DNA of 26,916 nucleotides. Source: JBHGXV01 sp041920505. GTDB lineage: Bacteria; Bacillota; Bacilli; Brevibacillales; Brevibacillaceae. The position numbers were made by a program, and so were the translations under genes. Under the pieces are notes generated by a model that was not told the origin of the DNA, did no database searches, and saw only the letters and a program-made list of their open reading frames with translations. Location of the stretch: assembly GCA_041920505.1 (NCBI GenBank), contig JBHGXV010000061.1, forward strand, positions 1 through 26,916, in the 5' to 3' direction. Shown one piece after another: positions 1 through 7,201 of this stretch (position 1 is its first letter; each line of letters begins with the position of its first letter).

Positions 1-20
1 ACCAACTGAGCTAAGGGCCC
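1..20 (-). tRNA. 5' end of a tRNA gene (truncated by window edge)
   Basis: Read on the minus strand, bases 20 to 1 give a 7-nt acceptor strand (GGGCCCT), then TA at tRNA positions 8-9, then GCTC and AGTTGGT. This is the canonical acceptor, D-stem and D-loop start of a bacterial tRNA. The rest, including the anticodon, lies outside the window, so the isotype cannot be told. A good sigma-A promoter lies just upstream, which suggests this is the first tRNA of its transcription unit. Confidence 0.75.
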
Positions 21-51
21 CAAGTCCGTGACACGAAAGGTGACAGAAGTA

Positions 52-80
52 AATATAACTGAACCAGAACGAAAAATCAA
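52..80 (-). promoter_or_regulatory. sigma-A promoter of the tRNA gene
   Basis: On the minus strand, TTGATT (80-75) and TATATT (57-52) are separated by exactly 17 bp. Transcription would start near base 45, about 25 nt before the tRNA 5' end. Spacing and position fit a stable-RNA promoter. Confidence 0.65.
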
Positions 81-329
81 GAGGCAATCTCACATTTTCT
101 ATGAAAAAATGCTGGAAACGAGAGCGGCGGCCCGGCGAACGGTTTGAGAGAAAGAAGCGACCCCGCCGCAGAAGTGAACCCCGCTCGCACGCCAAAACGA
201 AAGCACACACCAAAACGAATCGTCCCATCAAAACCAGCGGCTCGAACCGGCGAAAACGCCTGTCCGAGCCGACCGGAATTGCCGACTGGGTTTAGAGCAA
301 ACGTCTCAACCGCTTCCTAGTCCGGCGCT
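81..329. other. intergenic stretch with no supported gene
   Basis: This lies between the tRNA promoter and the 3' end of pgpA. It contains only a 64-codon, very Arg/Lys-rich reading frame (101-295, plus strand) with no convincing Shine-Dalgarno sequence. I see no hairpin with a T-run after pgpA and no repeats. Confidence 0.5.
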
Positions 330-896
330 TTAGCCTGCCTGCTCGGAGGCGTCGTCCACCAGGCGGAGATTGGCGAGTTCTTGCTCTTCCGCCGCTTCCT
401 GCTCGTCGCGCAGGCGATGGGCCATCCGGCTGGAGGCGTTGGCGGCGATGCTGCAGACGAGATCGTCGAGGAAGGTGTGGACCTTGCCGGAGGATTTGTT
501 GTCGAGCCGTTTGATCACGCCCAACTTTTGCTTGTCGAGGTGGCCAAAGGTGGTGACGGCGATGCTGCCGTAGCCGAAGACGGAACCGAGCGCCAGGGTT
601 TCGTCGCAGCCAAACAGTCCTTCGTCGGTGGCGACGATGGTCTGCAGCGGCTCGGACAGCATGCCTTTCTCGGCGAGGACGTCCAGCTCCACGCCGACGA
701 GGATGGCGTGCTGGATCTCCCGCTTCTCCAGTACGGCCTGGACACTGGCGATGCACGGCTCCATCGTCAGGTTGGGGTGGTAGGGAGATTGCATCATATA
801 CACGATTTCGGCGATATCCTCAACAGTCACACCGCGTTCTTTCAGTCGGGACAACGCGGCATCTCTGACTTCTTTGCTGTGTACACGTTTGTTCAT
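330..896 (-). CDS. pgpA: phosphatidylglycerophosphatase A (YutG/PgpA family)
   Basis: 188 aa. PgpA-family enzymes dephosphorylate phosphatidylglycerol phosphate to phosphatidylglycerol at the membrane. The C-terminal two thirds carries the family pattern: a GCDETLALGSVFGYGSIAVT-type segment around residues 95-115 and a conserved VHTFLDDLVCSIAAN segment around 138-152. The N-terminus (about 1-60) is a YutG-type regulatory extension beginning MNKRVHSKEVR. The ATG start at 896 is preceded by GGAAGGAG about 11 nt upstream. The gene stands alone on the minus strand, divergent from the esterase gene. No clear terminator follows it. The soluble YutG subgroup differs from membrane-embedded proteobacterial PgpA; I see no strong transmembrane helix here. 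Assignment is confident by family pattern; physiological substrate is inferred. Confidence 0.85.
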   Translation of the reverse strand: MNKRVHSKEVRDAALSRLKERGVTVEDIAEIVYMMQSPYHPNLTMEPCIASVQAVLEKREIQHAILVGVELDVLAEKGMLSEPLQTIVATDEGLFGCDETLALGSVFGYGSIAVTTFGHLDKQKLGVIKRLDNKSSGKVHTFLDDLVCSIAANASSRMAHRLRDEQEAAEEQELANLRLVDDASEQAG

Positions 897-1036
897 CGAG
901 AAGACAACTCCTTCCGCAAATAGAAAGTGAAGTCATGTTTCCGTGTCTCTATATAGTATCACAGTAAGGCAGAATTGCGACAAATTTTTGTACCTTCCCG
1001 CTCTTGCCTCGCCCTTTTTCGATGTGCTCCGCGCAT

Positions 1037-1064
1037 TTGTCGGCGGCGATCCATCCAGTATAAT
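1037..1064 (+). promoter_or_regulatory. sigma-A promoter for the YjcH-type esterase gene
   Basis: TTGTCG (1037-1042) and a perfect TATAAT (1059-1064) are spaced 16 bp. The position downstream of the longest-ORF start (975) shows that the real start codon must be further in, supporting TTG at 1098. Confidence 0.6.
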
Positions 1065-1097
1065 GGAAGAATCATCGCCGTGAAGGAGGTGCCCCTG

Positions 1098-1826
1098 TTG
1101 ATTTCTGCAGACACGCTTAAAGGCGCCATTCAGGAAGTGACCCTCACAAGCCGCCATCTGGGGACAAAGGAGCGCATCCTTGTCTACACCCCGCAGCGCT
1201 ACTCGCCGCTGTACTCGTATCCGGTCCTGTACGTGCAGGACGGCGACGATTACCTGTCGCTCGGCCGCCTGGCCACTCTGCTGGACCAATTTTCCGCCAA
1301 ACGGGAGATTCACGACCTGATCGCCGTTTTCCTGCCGGTGGACAAACAACAGCGAACCCGGCGCTACCACCCGCTCGGAGCGGATCATGCCGCGTACAAG
1401 CGGTTTGTCGCCGAGGAAGTCGTCGCCTACATCGACCATCACTATTCCACCACTCCGCTCGGGGGAGCGCGGACGCTTCTCGGGGAGTCGCTCGGGGGAG
1501 TGGTGTCGCTGTTTACGGCGCTTACCTATCCGCACACGTTCGGTCAGGTGGTGTGCCAGTCCGGCGCGTTTGACGACGAACTGTGCCGACTCGTCGAATC
1601 CTGGAAGCCTGTAGAACATATCCATGTCTACCTGGAAGTGGGCACGGAGGAGACGGCGGTGGACACCTCGCGCGGTACGCTTGATCTGGTGGCGGGCAAT
1701 GAACGCATGCGGGAGATCCTGGCACGAAAAAAGGTCACCCTCCGCTACGAGACGTTTAGGGGTGACCACACCTGGGGATACTGGCAGGAAAACCTGCCTG
1801 AGATCCTTCGCTATTTCTTTGAATGA
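1098..1826 (+). CDS. yjcH: putative alpha/beta-hydrolase esterase (YjcH-like, esterase D family)
   Basis: 242 aa from a TTG start at 1098. The start is chosen because AAGGAGG (1083-1089) sits 8 nt upstream and the promoter -10 lies at 1059-1064; the longer frame from 975 begins upstream of that promoter. The fold is an alpha/beta hydrolase: nucleophile elbow GESLGG with Ser131, a likely acid near Asp189 (VGTEETAVD) and catalytic His224 in GDHTW. There is no signal peptide, so it should act in the cytoplasm. B. subtilis YjcH has nearly the same length and also neighbours yjcG. The substrate is unknown; enterochelin-esterase-like proteins hydrolyse varied esters. Its 3' end overlaps the 3' end of a small convergent gene by 16 nt. 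Confidence 0.8.
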   Translation: MISADTLKGAIQEVTLTSRHLGTKERILVYTPQRYSPLYSYPVLYVQDGDDYLSLGRLATLLDQFSAKREIHDLIAVFLPVDKQQRTRRYHPLGADHAAYKRFVAEEVVAYIDHHYSTTPLGGARTLLGESLGGVVSLFTALTYPHTFGQVVCQSGAFDDELCRLVESWKPVEHIHVYLEVGTEETAVDTSRGTLDLVAGNERMREILARKKVTLRYETFRGDHTWGYWQENLPEILRYFFE

Positions 1827-1975
1827 AACTGTTCGCCTGTCTTGTCGTCGGCGGGCGCTGGAACGGCCGACTCGTCCCATTCCGCTTTGCGGATAGCGGT
1901 CAGGATGGTATAGGTCAAAAATGACAGCGTAAGAAGGGCCAAAAAGGCATACGTCATGAGGATGGCCAGTTTCAC
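1811..1975 (-). CDS. small single-pass membrane protein, function unknown
   Basis: 54 aa from a GTG start at 1975, preceded by CGGAGGTG with 5 nt spacing. An upstream ATG gives a 76-aa version but has no matching ribosome binding site. Residues 3-27 form one hydrophobic helix (ILMTYAFLALLTLSFLTYTI). The C-terminal half is charged (Glu, Asp, Lys) with Pro-Ala spacing, so probably a short tail after the membrane anchor. I do not recognise the family. The gene is divergent from yjcG and convergent with the esterase gene, overlapping its stop. Confidence 0.55.
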   Translation of the reverse strand: MKLAILMTYAFLALLTLSFLTYTILTAIRKAEWDESAVPAPADDKTGEQFHSKK

Positions 1976-2040
1976 CAGAACACCTCCGTTCCCTCTCATT
2001 TTCTCCGAAACAAGAGAGTTTATACGGGATGGCGCATACA

Positions 2041-2071
2041 TTTACACAAGACGCATATGTTCTGGTAAAAT
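2041..2071 (+). promoter_or_regulatory. promoter for yjcG (extended -10)
   Basis: The -10 TAAAAT (2066-2071) is preceded by TG one base away (2063-2064), an extended -10. TTTACA at 2041-2046 could serve as a -35 but is 19 bp away, which an extended -10 tolerates. Confidence 0.5.
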
Positions 2072-2127
2072 AGATATGGTGTACGTTTGAACTCTATCGT
2101 CGCAGAATCAGGTAAGGAGGGGTTTCC

Positions 2128-2637
2128 ATGAAGTACAGTGTCGTCATTTTTCCATCCAGCAACGTGCAAGATGTAGCCAACTCTTATCGCAAGCGGTACG
2201 ATCCGGCCTATCCGACGATTCCCCCGTATATCCGTTTGCGCGAAACGTTTGAATTGGACGAAGCGAAGCTGCCGGAGCTCGTCAACCATTTGAACCATGT
2301 GGCCGACACGACGGACGCCTTCTCCATCCATTTCAACCGGGTCTCCACCTTCTTCCCGGCGAACAACGTCATCTACCTGGCGACCGACAACAAGCAGCCG
2401 CTGGAAGCGTTGCACGACAAGATCGGCGAGTATTTCGCCGGTCAGAGCGAGACGTATGCGTACGTGCCGCACCTGACCATCGGGCGCGACTTGTCCGATG
2501 ACGAGTTAAAAGACGTGTTGGGTCAATTGCGGATGCAGCATTTCGACCTCACTTCGCCGATCGACCGTTTCCATCTGATTTACCAGTTGGAAGACGGCGT
2601 GTGGAGCGTCTATCAGACCTTCCAGTTGAGAAAATAA
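2128..2637 (+). CDS. yjcG: YjcG-like 2H phosphoesterase-family protein with a degenerate first motif
   Basis: 169 aa from ATG with AAGGAGG 6-10 nt upstream. The 2H family (LigT, CPDase) needs two HxTx motifs. The second is intact at residues 115-118 (HLTI). At the first, B. subtilis YjcG has His34 in a PPHLTLRE context, from memory; here the equivalent reads PPYIRLRE, with Tyr34 and Arg36 (codons TAT 2227-2229 and CGT 2233-2235). The rest is well conserved: the SYRKRYDP segment (19-26), ATDNKQPLE, and the LSDDELKDVLGQL helix. This looks like a folded protein that has lost one catalytic half-site, rather than a decayed gene. It may bind RNA or a cyclic phosphate without cleaving it. A terminator follows immediately. 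Family assignment is secure; loss of activity is inferred. Confidence 0.85.
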   Translation: MKYSVVIFPSSNVQDVANSYRKRYDPAYPTIPPYIRLRETFELDEAKLPELVNHLNHVADTTDAFSIHFNRVSTFFPANNVIYLATDNKQPLEALHDKIGEYFAGQSETYAYVPHLTIGRDLSDDELKDVLGQLRMQHFDLTSPIDRFHLIYQLEDGVWSVYQTFQLRK

Positions 2638-2657
2638 ACAAGACCCGGCGGATAAAT

Positions 2658-2694
2658 AAAGGGTTGGGACCGACCGAAGGCCCCAACCCTTTTT
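2658..2694. terminator. intrinsic terminator shared by yjcG and the convergent tautomerase gene
   Basis: AAAGGGTTGGG (2658-2668) pairs with CCCAACCCTTT, followed by TTTTT on the plus strand. On the minus strand the stem is followed by TTTATTTA, so it probably works in both directions. Confidence 0.8.
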
Positions 2695-2708
2695 ATGACG
2701 GAGGATTG

Positions 2709-2927
2709 TCATTCCGTCCCCATCTTGCCGAATCCTTCACCAAACTTTATGGAGTGAAGGATGCCGCCAGAAGCCCAACTGTCTCTTTCGTATTCATCGA
2801 AGACAACCGTAACCCATTCTTCCTTGACGTTCAGTATTTCGGCTGATGCTTTCGTGATGGCTTCAACGAACTGTTGTTTTTGTTCCGCAGTTCGTCCTTT
2901 GGCCATCTTCACGGTAATAAAAGGCAT
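2709..2927 (-). CDS. 4-oxalocrotonate tautomerase-family enzyme
   Basis: 72 aa. The protein begins Met-Pro, so removal of Met exposes the catalytic N-terminal proline that defines the family (Pro1 acts as a general base in enol-keto tautomerisation). The usual pattern follows: VKMAKGRT with the conserved Arg near residue 12, then a FDEYERDSWASGG segment with the second conserved Arg. Members form hexamers of about 62-aa subunits, so this is slightly long, with an extra C-terminal tail (GEGFGKMGTE). AAAGGAG lies 8 nt before the ATG. It is 71 nt downstream of the PHP gene on the same strand and might be co-transcribed. No aromatic degradation genes lie nearby, so the substrate is unknown. Confidence 0.85.
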   Translation of the reverse strand: MPFITVKMAKGRTAEQKQQFVEAITKASAEILNVKEEWVTVVFDEYERDSWASGGILHSIKFGEGFGKMGTE

Positions 2928-2998
2928 CGAACGACAACTCCTTTAAGCCGTTTTGAATGGCGTAACCTGTGCCGCCAATAAATTGCGGTGGAGATGGA

Positions 2999-3844
2999 TT
3001 AACCCTGCCGCATGTGCGCCAGCTTGCGCAACTTCTCCACCGTCTCGTATCCCGCCGTCCACGACCCCAGCATGGCGTGAAAAGGGGCTTCGCCCCGCCA
3101 GCCGTGGAAGTCGGACCCGCCGGTCATGATCAGGCCGTACTCGTCGGCCAGCCGGTAATACCGCTCGACGCCGTCTTCCCGGTTGTCCGGGTGCCATACC
3201 TCCAGGCCGTCCAGCCCGTAGACGATCAGTTCTTCCACCAGTTCGTCATCGTTGTACAGGCCGGGATGGGCCAGCACGGCGACACCGCCCGCCTTGCGGA
3301 TCAGGTCGATCGCCTGCTGCGGCGTGATTCTCGGCGGATTGACGTAGGCGAGCCCCCCTTTGCCCAGGTATTTGTCAAACGCTTCCTCGATCGACTGCAC
3401 ATACCCGCGCTCCATCATCGCCTCGGCGATGTGCGGACGGCCGATGTTCTTGTCGGTCCCTTCCTTGCGCCGATACACCTCCTCCAGGGTAAGCTTCAGC
3501 CCCAGCTCCCGCAACCGCTCGATCACCAGCTTGTTGCGCTCGTGCCGCGTGTCGCGCAGCCCGGCAAGCGCGCGCTTGAATGTTTCGTCCTGATGCGGGA
3601 CGAAGTAGCCGAGCACGTGGATGTCTTGTCCATTGGCAAACGAACTGATCTCCACGCCGGGGATGACCTCCACCCCGAGCGATTGTCCCGCTTCCAGCGC
3701 CTCCTCGATCCCCGCGACGGTATCGTGGTCGGTAATCGCCACTGCGGCCAGCCCGGCCTCCCGCGCCAGGCGGACGTTTTCCGCCGGCGGGCAGGTTCCG
3801 TCGGAGGCCAAAGTGTGGGTATGCAAATCCGCTTTTCGTTGCAA
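2999..3844 (-). CDS. PHP-domain phosphoesterase (YciV/TrpH family)
   Basis: 281 aa from a TTG start (3844-3842) with GGAAGTGAGG about 8 nt upstream. PHP metal-binding motifs appear in order: DLHTHT (6-11), ITDHDT near residue 40, a conserved Glu in IPGVEIS near 65, GRPHIAEAMM in the middle, AHPG near 193, and SDFHG near 245. This order and length match the YciV/RNase AM group, which hydrolyses 3',5'-nucleoside bisphosphates or trims RNA 5' ends one nucleotide at a time using three metal ions. It is cytoplasmic. The neighbouring tautomerase gene may share the transcript. Family assignment is firm; whether the natural substrate is pAp-like nucleotides or RNA 5' ends cannot be seen here. Confidence 0.88.
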   Translation of the reverse strand: MQRKADLHTHTLASDGTCPPAENVRLAREAGLAAVAITDHDTVAGIEEALEAGQSLGVEVIPGVEISSFANGQDIHVLGYFVPHQDETFKRALAGLRDTRHERNKLVIERLRELGLKLTLEEVYRRKEGTDKNIGRPHIAEAMMERGYVQSIEEAFDKYLGKGGLAYVNPPRITPQQAIDLIRKAGGVAVLAHPGLYNDDELVEELIVYGLDGLEVWHPDNREDGVERYYRLADEYGLIMTGGSDFHGWRGEAPFHAMLGSWTAGYETVEKLRKLAHMRQG

Positions 3845-3884
3845 CGTTGACGCCTCACTTCCTGAAAATTGAGTCTGAAAGCGA

Positions 3885-3910
3885 TTCCCCCCTCATATAG
3901 TAAGGGGGAA
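3885..3910. promoter_or_regulatory. palindrome around a -10-like sequence upstream of the YugN-like gene
   Basis: TTCCCCC(C) at 3885-3892 is the inverse complement of GGGGGAA at 3904-3910. The loop holds TATAGT (3896-3901), a good -10. There is no T-run in either direction, so it is unlikely to be a terminator. It could be an operator covering a promoter, though no -35 at normal spacing is visible. Confidence 0.3.
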
Positions 3911-3941
3911 AACAGCCATGTGAAGAACAAGGAGGATGCTC

Positions 3942-4301
3942 ATGCAGCTCAAAAGCAAAACGTTAACCGGAGTCGTGCAGCCCCTCTCGTTCGTCGACAA
4001 GATGCTTCGCCAGCAAGGCTTCCGCCGCGTCAAAGACCACTCCCCCGTATACGACGTGGTGATCTACGATTCCGCGACCAGCACCTCTTATTTTCTCCGC
4101 ATTCCGACAAGCATTGCCCAAGGATTCTCCGGAAAAGGCGAACTGACCGTCAAAATCGGCCGTCCCTATCTGGAAACCAAGTTTTACATCAACGGCGAAG
4201 ACGAAGACTTCGTCATCCCGCTGTCGGTCAAGCGGGCCGCCGAACACAAACTGGCGGAAATCGCCGACTATCTGACGCTCACCCCGCCCACGGCGAGGTA
4301 G
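3942..4301 (+). CDS. YugN-like conserved protein
   Basis: 119 aa. The ATG at 3942 is preferred over the one at 3936 because AAGGAGG (3929-3935) abuts the earlier ATG but lies 6 nt from the later one. The protein is soluble, alpha/beta, with no catalytic motif I can name. A YDSATSTSYFLRIPT stretch, then VKIGRPYLETKFYINGEDEDF, resembles the YugN-like family found in Bacillota, whose function is unknown. Length is close to the family's. The gene lies divergent from the PHP gene and convergent with the MBL-fold gene, with 36 nt between stops and no visible terminator. Confidence 0.65.
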   Translation: MQLKSKTLTGVVQPLSFVDKMLRQQGFRRVKDHSPVYDVVIYDSATSTSYFLRIPTSIAQGFSGKGELTVKIGRPYLETKFYINGEDEDFVIPLSVKRAAEHKLAEIADYLTLTPPTAR

Positions 4302-4337
4302 CCGAGTCATGCCTGCCAATGCGGCCGGTGAGGTTGT

Positions 4338-5264
4338 CTACGGCGAAGCAGCCGAAACGGGTTTGCCCCACAACAGCCGGTTGGCCGCAAACCGGTAGCC
4401 GATCCGCCCCTGCCTGAACAAGCCGACCAGGTACCCGGCAAAAGCGGTGCGGTACAAGACGTAGCCGGTCAGGTTGTTGACCGTGATCTCCAGTTGATCC
4501 AACAGCGCCGCCAATCCCTCCTCCAGCGTCTGTTCCCTTTGGGTGAACAAGGCTTCGATCCGCTCCAGCAACTGTTGGTGCCAGGCGATGTTGACCCGGA
4601 TGGTTGGTTCGGCCGACACTTCAAACGGTCCGTGTCCCGGCAGGTAGCCCGCATACGAGGTGGCAAGCAACCGCTCCAGACTGCTGAGCGTCTCGTCTGC
4701 GTCGACGAGAAACGGCAATCGGTGCTTGGCCAGCACCTGCTCGCCGAAGTAGCTGTCGGCGGCAAAACAGATGTCCCGGGCGATGAGCCCTACCTGCCCC
4801 CAACTGTGGCCGGGCAACGGAAGCACCTGAAAGGAGACGCCGTCGATCTTTACCTCCCCATCCGCCGGCAACAGGTGATCGACGCGCGACGCTTCTGCCT
4901 GCAGGAATTTGTTGTTCAGTTCGGGGAAGGGGGCGGCTCCCATGTTGAGATAGATGGGCTCAAGCTGCGGGCAGCGGATGACGGCCTCCTCCAGCGGCGG
5001 CGCGTACACCTGCGCTTCCGGATAGGCGGTCAAGAGGTACGCGTTGCCGCCGAAGTGGTCGGCGTGCGCATGCGTCTGAACGATGGCGCGTAAGGGTTGA
5101 GCGATTGCCTTCAACCCTTTTTTTACTTTTTTGGCCGTTTGCGCATCCAGTCCGGAATCGATCAGGATGGCGCCGGTTTGGCCGAGCACGACGCCGATGT
5201 TGACGCTCCCGGGGAAGTACCCGACCCCCGGCGCCACCATCGTCGGTATCGGTTCGTTTGCCAC
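4338..5264 (-). CDS. MBL-fold metallo-hydrolase
   Basis: 308 aa from GTG at 5264, with GAAGGAGG 7 nt upstream. The dinuclear-metal signature HxHxDH is at residues 65-70 (HAHADH), followed by a third His in LPLPGHSWGQ (about 153), a bridging Asp in CFAADSYFG and a last His in LPGHGPFEV. The N-terminal half (1-220) is the beta-lactamase fold. The C-terminal part (about 225-308) is helical and resembles the short helical tail of many bacterial glyoxalase-II-like hydrolases. No signal peptide. The substrate is unknown; thioesterase or lactonase activity is common in this broad family. It stands alone on the minus strand. Confidence 0.85.
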   Translation of the reverse strand: MANEPIPTMVAPGVGYFPGSVNIGVVLGQTGAILIDSGLDAQTAKKVKKGLKAIAQPLRAIVQTHAHADHFGGNAYLLTAYPEAQVYAPPLEEAVIRCPQLEPIYLNMGAAPFPELNNKFLQAEASRVDHLLPADGEVKIDGVSFQVLPLPGHSWGQVGLIARDICFAADSYFGEQVLAKHRLPFLVDADETLSSLERLLATSYAGYLPGHGPFEVSAEPTIRVNIAWHQQLLERIEALFTQREQTLEEGLAALLDQLEITVNNLTGYVLYRTAFAGYLVGLFRQGRIGYRFAANRLLWGKPVSAASP

Positions 5265-5381
5265 TGGTCTTCCTCCTTCATCTCTGTGTCAATGGTATCA
5301 TTTCGGTGCGATTGTCGTCTTTCCTGTCGCTTCCCACCGCCAAACCGGCCGGAATCGGCGTATAAGGGCTTGTTCGCCGTT

Positions 5382-5411
5382 TTGACTGGATCGTTTGGTT
5401 GCTGGTATACT
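5382..5411 (+). promoter_or_regulatory. strong extended -10 sigma-A promoter far upstream of the CNNM gene
   Basis: TTGACT (5382-5387) and TATACT (5406-5411) are 18 bp apart, with TG at 5403-5404 giving an extended -10. Transcription should begin near 5418, leaving about 297 nt before the TTG start codon at 5715. Confidence 0.7.
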
Positions 5412-5714
5412 AGGGGTAAGCTGGGCTCATTTCATCAGCAGCTTGATTTTCCTGATTCTGGATGGCAAACTGAACTCTCCAGACAACCCTGTGTCTCGCG
5501 GGATGTGAGAGGCGAATCGCGCCTCGCCAAAAAAGACGGACGATTCGATTCTTCTGGACAATTGGGATGAGACATACGGTTGCGATGACGGAGGGATGCT
5601 TTGGCGAGAAATTGGCTTCACACGATGGAACCATAGAGAAAAAACGAGATCGTATCCTATATTGTATCTGGAGGTGAATTCTCCTCCTTCTCGACCGAGA
5701 GGACGGAGAGGTAA
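5412..5714 (+). promoter_or_regulatory. long structured 5' leader with SD-sequestering hairpin (candidate riboswitch or other RNA sensor)
   Basis: No protein gene fits this stretch. Visible pairings, in order: AAGCTG (5418-5423) with CAGCTT (5439-5444); CTGGA with TCCAG nearby; GAGGCG (5509-5514) with CGCCTC (5520-5525); and a long-range 9-bp stem CTCGCCAAA (5523-5531) with TTTGGCGAG (5600-5608). Next to the gene, 5679-5692 pairs with 5697-5710 (two 6-bp blocks around a 2-nt mismatch, loop GACC) and buries the Shine-Dalgarno GGAGAGG (5705-5711). A competing hairpin, GGAGG (5670-5674) with CCTCC (5683-5687), would free it. There is no T-run, so control would be translational. I do not recognise the M-box, yybP-ykoY, ydaO, T-box, SAM or c-di-GMP consensus in it. 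Confidence 0.55.
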
Positions 5715-7067
5715 TTGGACAGTATTCCGATAGGGGAGATAGTTTTCAAGCTGCTGCTTGTCCTGTTTTTGGTGCTGTTAAACGGGTTTTTCGTTGCGGC
5801 CGAGTTTTCGCTGGTAAAAGTGCGCCAGACGCGTCTGGCGCAACTGGTGAGCGAAGGAAACACGAGCGCGAAGTACGCCCAGAAAATCACGCATGAGCTG
5901 GACGCGTATCTGTCCGCCTGCCAGTTGGGAATCACGCTCGCGTCGCTTGGCCTCGGTTGGGTCGGCGAACCGGCCATCGCCCATTTCATCGCACCACTGT
6001 TGAGCGAGTTGCAGATGTATCCCGCCCTGATCAGTACCATCTCCTTTGCCATCGCGTTTGGGATCATCACGTTTTTGCACATCATCTTCGGAGAATTGGC
6101 GCCAAAATCGCTGGCGATCCAAAAGGCGGAATCCACCTCACTGATGGTCGCCGCGCCGCTGATGATCTTCCACAAAATCAGCTACCCGGTGATCTGGCTG
6201 TTGAACAGCACGGCCAACTTTTTCCTGAAGCGGTTGGGCATCGAACCGGCCACCGAGCACGATTCGGCCCATACCGAAGAAGAAATCCGGCTGTTGGTGA
6301 ATGAAAGTCACCGCAGCGGACACATCGACCAGACCGAGATGGCACTGGTAGACAACGTCTTCGAATTTTCCGAGCGGCTGGCCCGGGAGATCATGATCCC
6401 GCGGATCGACATGATTTGCCTGTACGACGACAATTCGTTCCAGGAGAATCTGGAGATCATCCGCGAATCGCGCCACTCCCGCTTCCCGGTCGCGCATGAG
6501 GATAAAGACCGCATCATCGGATTTGTCCACGCGTCCGATTTCTACCTGTCGGCGCTGACGAACGGCGAAGCCCATGTAACGGACTTCCTGCGCCCGGTGC
6601 TGACCGTGCCGGAGTCGATGGAAATCAGCCACGTGCTCAGGCTGATGCAGAAGCGCCGCTCGCAGATGGCGATCGTCATCGACGAGTACGGAGGCACCGC
6701 CGGTCTTCTGACGATGGAAGACATCCTGGAAGAGATCGTCGGCGACATTCAGGACGAATTCGACGAAAACGAGCGTCCTGACATCGAGAACACCAACAAT
6801 GTCCTGTCGGTCTCGGGGAAAACGTTGCTCTCCGAGTTGAGCGACTACATCCCGATCGAACTGCACTCCGACGAGGTGGACACGATCGGAGGCTGGCTGT
6901 ACAGCCAGTTGAACGAAGATGTGGCGGAAGGCCGTTCGGTCCGTTACGAGAACTACCTGTTCACGATCACCGAACTGGAAAACCACCGCATCACCCGCGT
7001 CGGGATCACCCAGGTGGAACCCGCGCCGCAGAGCGACGAGGACAATCTGTTGATGCAAGCCCAATAA
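5715..7067 (+). CDS. CNNM/CorC-type (hemolysin C family) membrane protein, probable divalent-cation efflux
   Basis: 450 aa from TTG at 5715; an in-frame TAA lies immediately upstream, so no earlier start is possible. Domains: an N-terminal CNNM (DUF21) membrane region about 1-190, with NGFFVAAEFSLVKVRQ at 24-39 and LHIIFGELAPKSLA near 120; a CBS pair about 210-345, with SQMAIVIDEYGGTAGLLTMED near 320; and a C-terminal CorC/HlyC domain about 360-440. B. subtilis relatives include YhdP, YrkA, YugS and YqhB (MpfA), of which MpfA is linked to Mg2+ export. CBS domains in this family bind ATP-Mg. The gene is monocistronic, ending at a strong terminator. Its long structured leader suggests RNA-level control. 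A paralogue lies at 23562-24881. Confidence 0.88.
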   Translation: MDSIPIGEIVFKLLLVLFLVLLNGFFVAAEFSLVKVRQTRLAQLVSEGNTSAKYAQKITHELDAYLSACQLGITLASLGLGWVGEPAIAHFIAPLLSELQMYPALISTISFAIAFGIITFLHIIFGELAPKSLAIQKAESTSLMVAAPLMIFHKISYPVIWLLNSTANFFLKRLGIEPATEHDSAHTEEEIRLLVNESHRSGHIDQTEMALVDNVFEFSERLAREIMIPRIDMICLYDDNSFQENLEIIRESRHSRFPVAHEDKDRIIGFVHASDFYLSALTNGEAHVTDFLRPVLTVPESMEISHVLRLMQKRRSQMAIVIDEYGGTAGLLTMEDILEEIVGDIQDEFDENERPDIENTNNVLSVSGKTLLSELSDYIPIELHSDEVDTIGGWLYSQLNEDVAEGRSVRYENYLFTITELENHRITRVGITQVEPAPQSDEDNLLMQAQ

Positions 7068-7093
7068 ACCAGTGGCGGCCGATTGCCGCGACG

Positions 7094-7123
7094 AAGTGCC
7101 CCGTCAGTGCGGGGCACTTTTTT
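7094..7123 (+). terminator. intrinsic terminator of the CNNM gene
   Basis: AAGTGCCCCG (7094-7103) pairs with CGGGGCACTT (7110-7119), followed directly by a T-run. A textbook stem. Confidence 0.9.
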
Positions 7124-7201
7124 GTGCACGGGTCAAGCCCTTACTTCCCGCCCTGTTTCTGGTAGGATAGAAAGCATGACACGAGTGGGGTGAAACCGGT
7201 T

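Noticed and set aside
101..295. 64-codon plus-strand frame, very Arg/Lys-rich
   Set aside because: No ribosome site at a useful distance, low-complexity composition, no recognisable family; more likely chance.
933..1880. 315-codon minus-strand frame opposite the esterase gene
   Set aside because: Shadow of a clear alpha/beta hydrolase; it would also swallow the esterase promoter.
5412..5714. Mg2+ M-box, yybP-ykoY, ydaO, T-box or SAM element in the CNNM leader
   Set aside because: I looked for the hallmark conserved strings of each class and did not find them, so I left the leader unassigned.
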